Part shown: one piece after another, positions 61,101-64,000 of the stretch
Position numbering within the stretch: position 1 is the first letter of the stretch
How the letters are laid out: every line of letters starts with the position of its first letter
DNA from: Orthonyx spaldingii
Taxonomy: Eukaryota; Chordata; Aves; Passeriformes; Orthonychidae
Assembly (NCBI GenBank): GCA_013397795.1
Contig: VZTJ01000298.1
Span: forward strand, 95,979-159,978
Reading direction: 5' to 3'
Length of the DNA stretch: 64,000 nucleotides
Translations under genes and position numbers: made by a program
The notes under the pieces: model-generated
What the model saw: only the letters and a program-made list of their open reading frames with translations
Told to the model about the DNA's origin: nothing
Databases searched by the model: none

Positions 61101-64000
61101 TGGCCTTGGAAAGACCATTGTTCTCTTTATTAAAAGAACCTGGTTGAAACAAAGACTCATGTCTGCTACAGACTGAGAATGAAGAGAGAGAGAAAGAAAA
61201 GTTGTATCCAGCCTGTGAGCTAGATGAGTGTTTTAGCATGGAGAGCCTGGCATGTCAAGGTTTGCAGAGTCCTGAGGAAGTCAGAGGTGAACAGGGATTC
61301 TGGCTTCTAGCCCAATGGAGCAATGTGTGCCTCTGTGACCAGGCAGCTAGTTAAATCTCCCTGTCCCCTGCCTGGTGCAACAGGAAAACTGGATGAAAGA
61401 CAAGACCTGGTTAGATACTGGATGCTGTTTCTGAATGGAATTTTCCAAGGAGAGGTAAATGCAAACAATTGTGCTTTTATCAAAGGCCTCATGCACTCTT
61501 ATCAGAACGTTCAAAAGTGATATGTAAGGCTGACAACTATATCTTTTAATTCATTAGTGTGATGCCATTTGAAAATCTTCTATGATCTTGGAAGTGAGAG
61601 GCTAGACAGCTTTCTTCATAGTGCTATGTTTTTCCTGTGAGTGTTGTCCAGAGTTCAATACAGGGGAAGGGGCAGAATTTGTTTGTGAGTCTCATAAAAC
61701 AGATTTTGTATCTTTTTTCATTTTTGTTTCTAAAGTGGATGACATGCTTGACATCTGTAGAGGAAGAGATCTAGGTGATGTAAATACTGCTTTGTCTAAG
61801 ATTCTGTTTCTGATAACTGTGTGACAGAAAAGGAGAGCAGGAATGGGAAGATTCAGTGACATAATTAAGGTAGAAGAGCAGAACTGCTCTCCCAAATGGG
61901 GGAAAAGGTTCTGTGGTGGAGAAACACTTTTTATATGGCAATGTTACACCATCCCAGCAATTCCACCATTGAGGAGTAACATTTGGGCACCACCTGAGCA
62001 CCTCAAATGTGCATGGCTACAAAAATGAACTATTTGTGGGTCTGTGTCCAGAAGCACATGGACCTGATATGGATGGCCTAATTGTTTTCATCATGTCTAA
62101 GATTTTTATTGTTTACAGGAGTATTTTATAATATGTGGAAATCTATATTAAGGACAACTAACAGGTGGGTGGCAATTACTGATTGGAAGGAGGTTGGAAA
62201 TGGAGAATATGATATGAAACATGTTCCAAGGGATGAGAAAGCAGGGATGGGAAAGCAGGGTTGCTTTTGTGCAGAAGGGGATTTGACAGTCACATGGAAG
62301 GTTGTGATTTCACTGTTGGTATGAATTTTATTTGAAACTCTTGTGGGCTTAATTTCCTACTCCTCCTTCAGGAGTTCTGACATGATAAAGCTTGACATAG
62401 AACAAAGTGAATTGTGGCAAAACCAAAGTGCAGTAGAGAATGAACATTCCTAAAGGGAAGGATAAAAAAAGAGTAAAATAACCTCTTTCCATAATGAAGC
62501 TGAGATCCCTCAAGAATTTGTGTGCATGAGGAGAGTTCTCCACTCTGGAAATACAAGGGGAAATTCTGGGGTTTTGTTGCAAATAGTTTAGCGAAGTCAC
62601 CAAGAGTCCTCTCCTGACAAAAAGCTTTCCTTTATTTCTGAAAGTGGATCAGGATTCCTGATGCAGATCTTTCACAACACAGTTGAAACAGTGTGGGGTT
62701 TGGTAGTTTTGTTTGTTTGTGGTTTTAAAAAAAAATTATCTTTTTTTCTTCCCAATTTATCCTGACTTAAAAAGTGATTTGCTTGGCTTTTTTTGGCAAT
62801 AATCACTTCAGGGAAGTGCAATTTCCAAACAGAAATTCACAATGTTTTTCATCTTTCCTATCTTTCTTTACTCATCTCCCAGGACTTTGCTTAGGTCTCT
62901 CAGCTGGCTGTCTTTTCACATGGTTTGTTGGATTATGGGAAGAGCCAGCATCAATACCTGAATATGAGATCTAGTCATTGTAAGCGTACTGCCTTTGTAG
63001 TATAAATTATATATAATGGATCATATGCTGTTTTATTTAAACAACAGTCACAAGATATTCTGAGTCTCCCACTGTAAAACAATCAAAATTTCTACTGAAA
63101 CACAGCTTCTTTAACTTTCTTCATCACTGCAGCTTTTGTTAGGTTGCTTCCTGATGCTTCAAGTATCACAGTCTCCCACCGTGCTGCAAGCAAGCATGAC
63201 AATTTCTTCTGCAGCCACTTTTACATTCTGGGCAGCAGATCTGCCATCTGCAGTCCATCTGCTGGGTCTAATACCTAAGACACAGACTTCAACCATGAAC
63301 AGCTAAACCCCACAAATTGTCAGTAATGAAGAGTCCATCATAATCACTTAACATGTCAAACACCTGCGTGAGCAAGACAATGAAGGAATGACTTTTGCAG
63401 GAGAATGGATATAGGATTAGATGGAGCATCACTTGGGGCCTGGATGGGAATATTTGTTTACAATGAAAAGGGCAGTCCTTGTGGCACATTTCTTTTCAGC
63501 AAATAATCAACCCTGCAAGTCATAGAAAAGCACACATTCCATTTGGCAGCAGTTTCCCAAAAGAGCTGAGTGTGATACTTAAAACCTGGAGGTTTTTTTA
63601 TGGGCTTTGTCCACGACCATGCCACAAATACATGCAGAATCACACAGAGGTCCTACTTTGATGAATGTCCCCAGTTATTTATAACCTGAACTGGAGGGAC
63701 GGTGCAGCACAGCCGCTGTTGCACAGTCTATCCCTGATAACCAGGATACACTTAAAGCATTGTGGGATTTTTAAAGTAACCTTCTATGTCTGCTCTGCAT
63801 ATTTTCCTTTGCCTGAGCTGCCTGAGAGGGCACATGGTCACAACACTTCATTGCTGTGCTAGAGAGGACTCCATTATTTTCAGGATGCTGCAAAGAGAAG
63901 GAATTAGCTGAGACCACAGGGTACAATGTCTTTGTTATAAATCCTGAGGACCAGTGTTAAGAGTTGCTGTACCTCTTATTTCTGTCACAGAACTGGAAAA
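55187..64000. other. gene-free AT-rich stretch to the window end
   Basis: About 8.8 kb without a recognised exon, RNA gene or transposon. Small landmarks are a 12-A run at 56901-56912, a T-run near 59378-59388 and GTTTATGCAA twice at 60471-60480 and 60483-60492. The longest frame (56844-57266, 140 codons, minus) is Phe/Lys-rich, partly encoded by simple sequence, and has no domain. Confidence 0.55.

Overview
The window looks like vertebrate nuclear DNA, and almost certainly a bird. All the identifiable LINE material is CR1, with the 3' end typical of birds (a sequence close to TCATAGAATGGTTTGG on the reverse strand and conserved stretches of the ORF2 C-terminus). There is no Alu, B1, L1 or tRNA-SINE material, repeats are sparse, and short endogenous-retrovirus LTRs stand alone. 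The rest is AT-rich sequence with microsatellites and homopolymers. There are two short runs of N (assembly gaps) at 15251-15269 and 38516-38529.

I find no protein-coding gene that I can defend. The open frames are short (the longest is about 154 codons), scattered over both strands and low in complexity, and they lack paired splice signals or recognisable domains. The window is best read as intergenic DNA or the inside of a very large intron. I see no tRNA, rRNA or CRISPR.

Layout. 1-15.2 kb: mostly unrecognised AT-rich sequence, with a (GA)n tract at 1.6 kb and a precise 22-bp higher-order CA repeat at 5.7 kb. 15.2-15.3 kb: a G17T12 run beside a gap whose two flanks resemble each other. 16.4-16.65 kb: a probable LTR 3' part with a primer-binding-site-like sequence. 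19.8-20.5 kb: a complete solo LTR of 731 bp with a 6-bp target duplication and many CpGs. 22.8-23.5 kb: a second, unrelated solo LTR of 663 bp with a 5-bp target duplication. 28-34.5 kb: three CR1 fragments on the minus strand, one keeping a broken ORF2 C-terminus. 38.5 kb: a 45-A run and a gap. 41.3 kb: a short, very old interspersed-repeat motif. 44.5-45.0 kb: a plus-strand CR1 3' end beside a perfect hairpin. 50.5 kb: a faint old CR1/L3-like piece. 52.9-53.7 kb: small tandem duplications. 54.6-55.2 kb: a fifth CR1 fragment. 55.2-64 kb: nothing recognised.

No genes work together here. What the window records is transposon history: old CR1 decay overlaid by at least two LTR insertions that have recombined down to solo LTRs. 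I found no new biological system. The most checkable observations are the two LTRs with intact target duplications, the gap-flank duplication and the 22-bp CA higher-order repeat.
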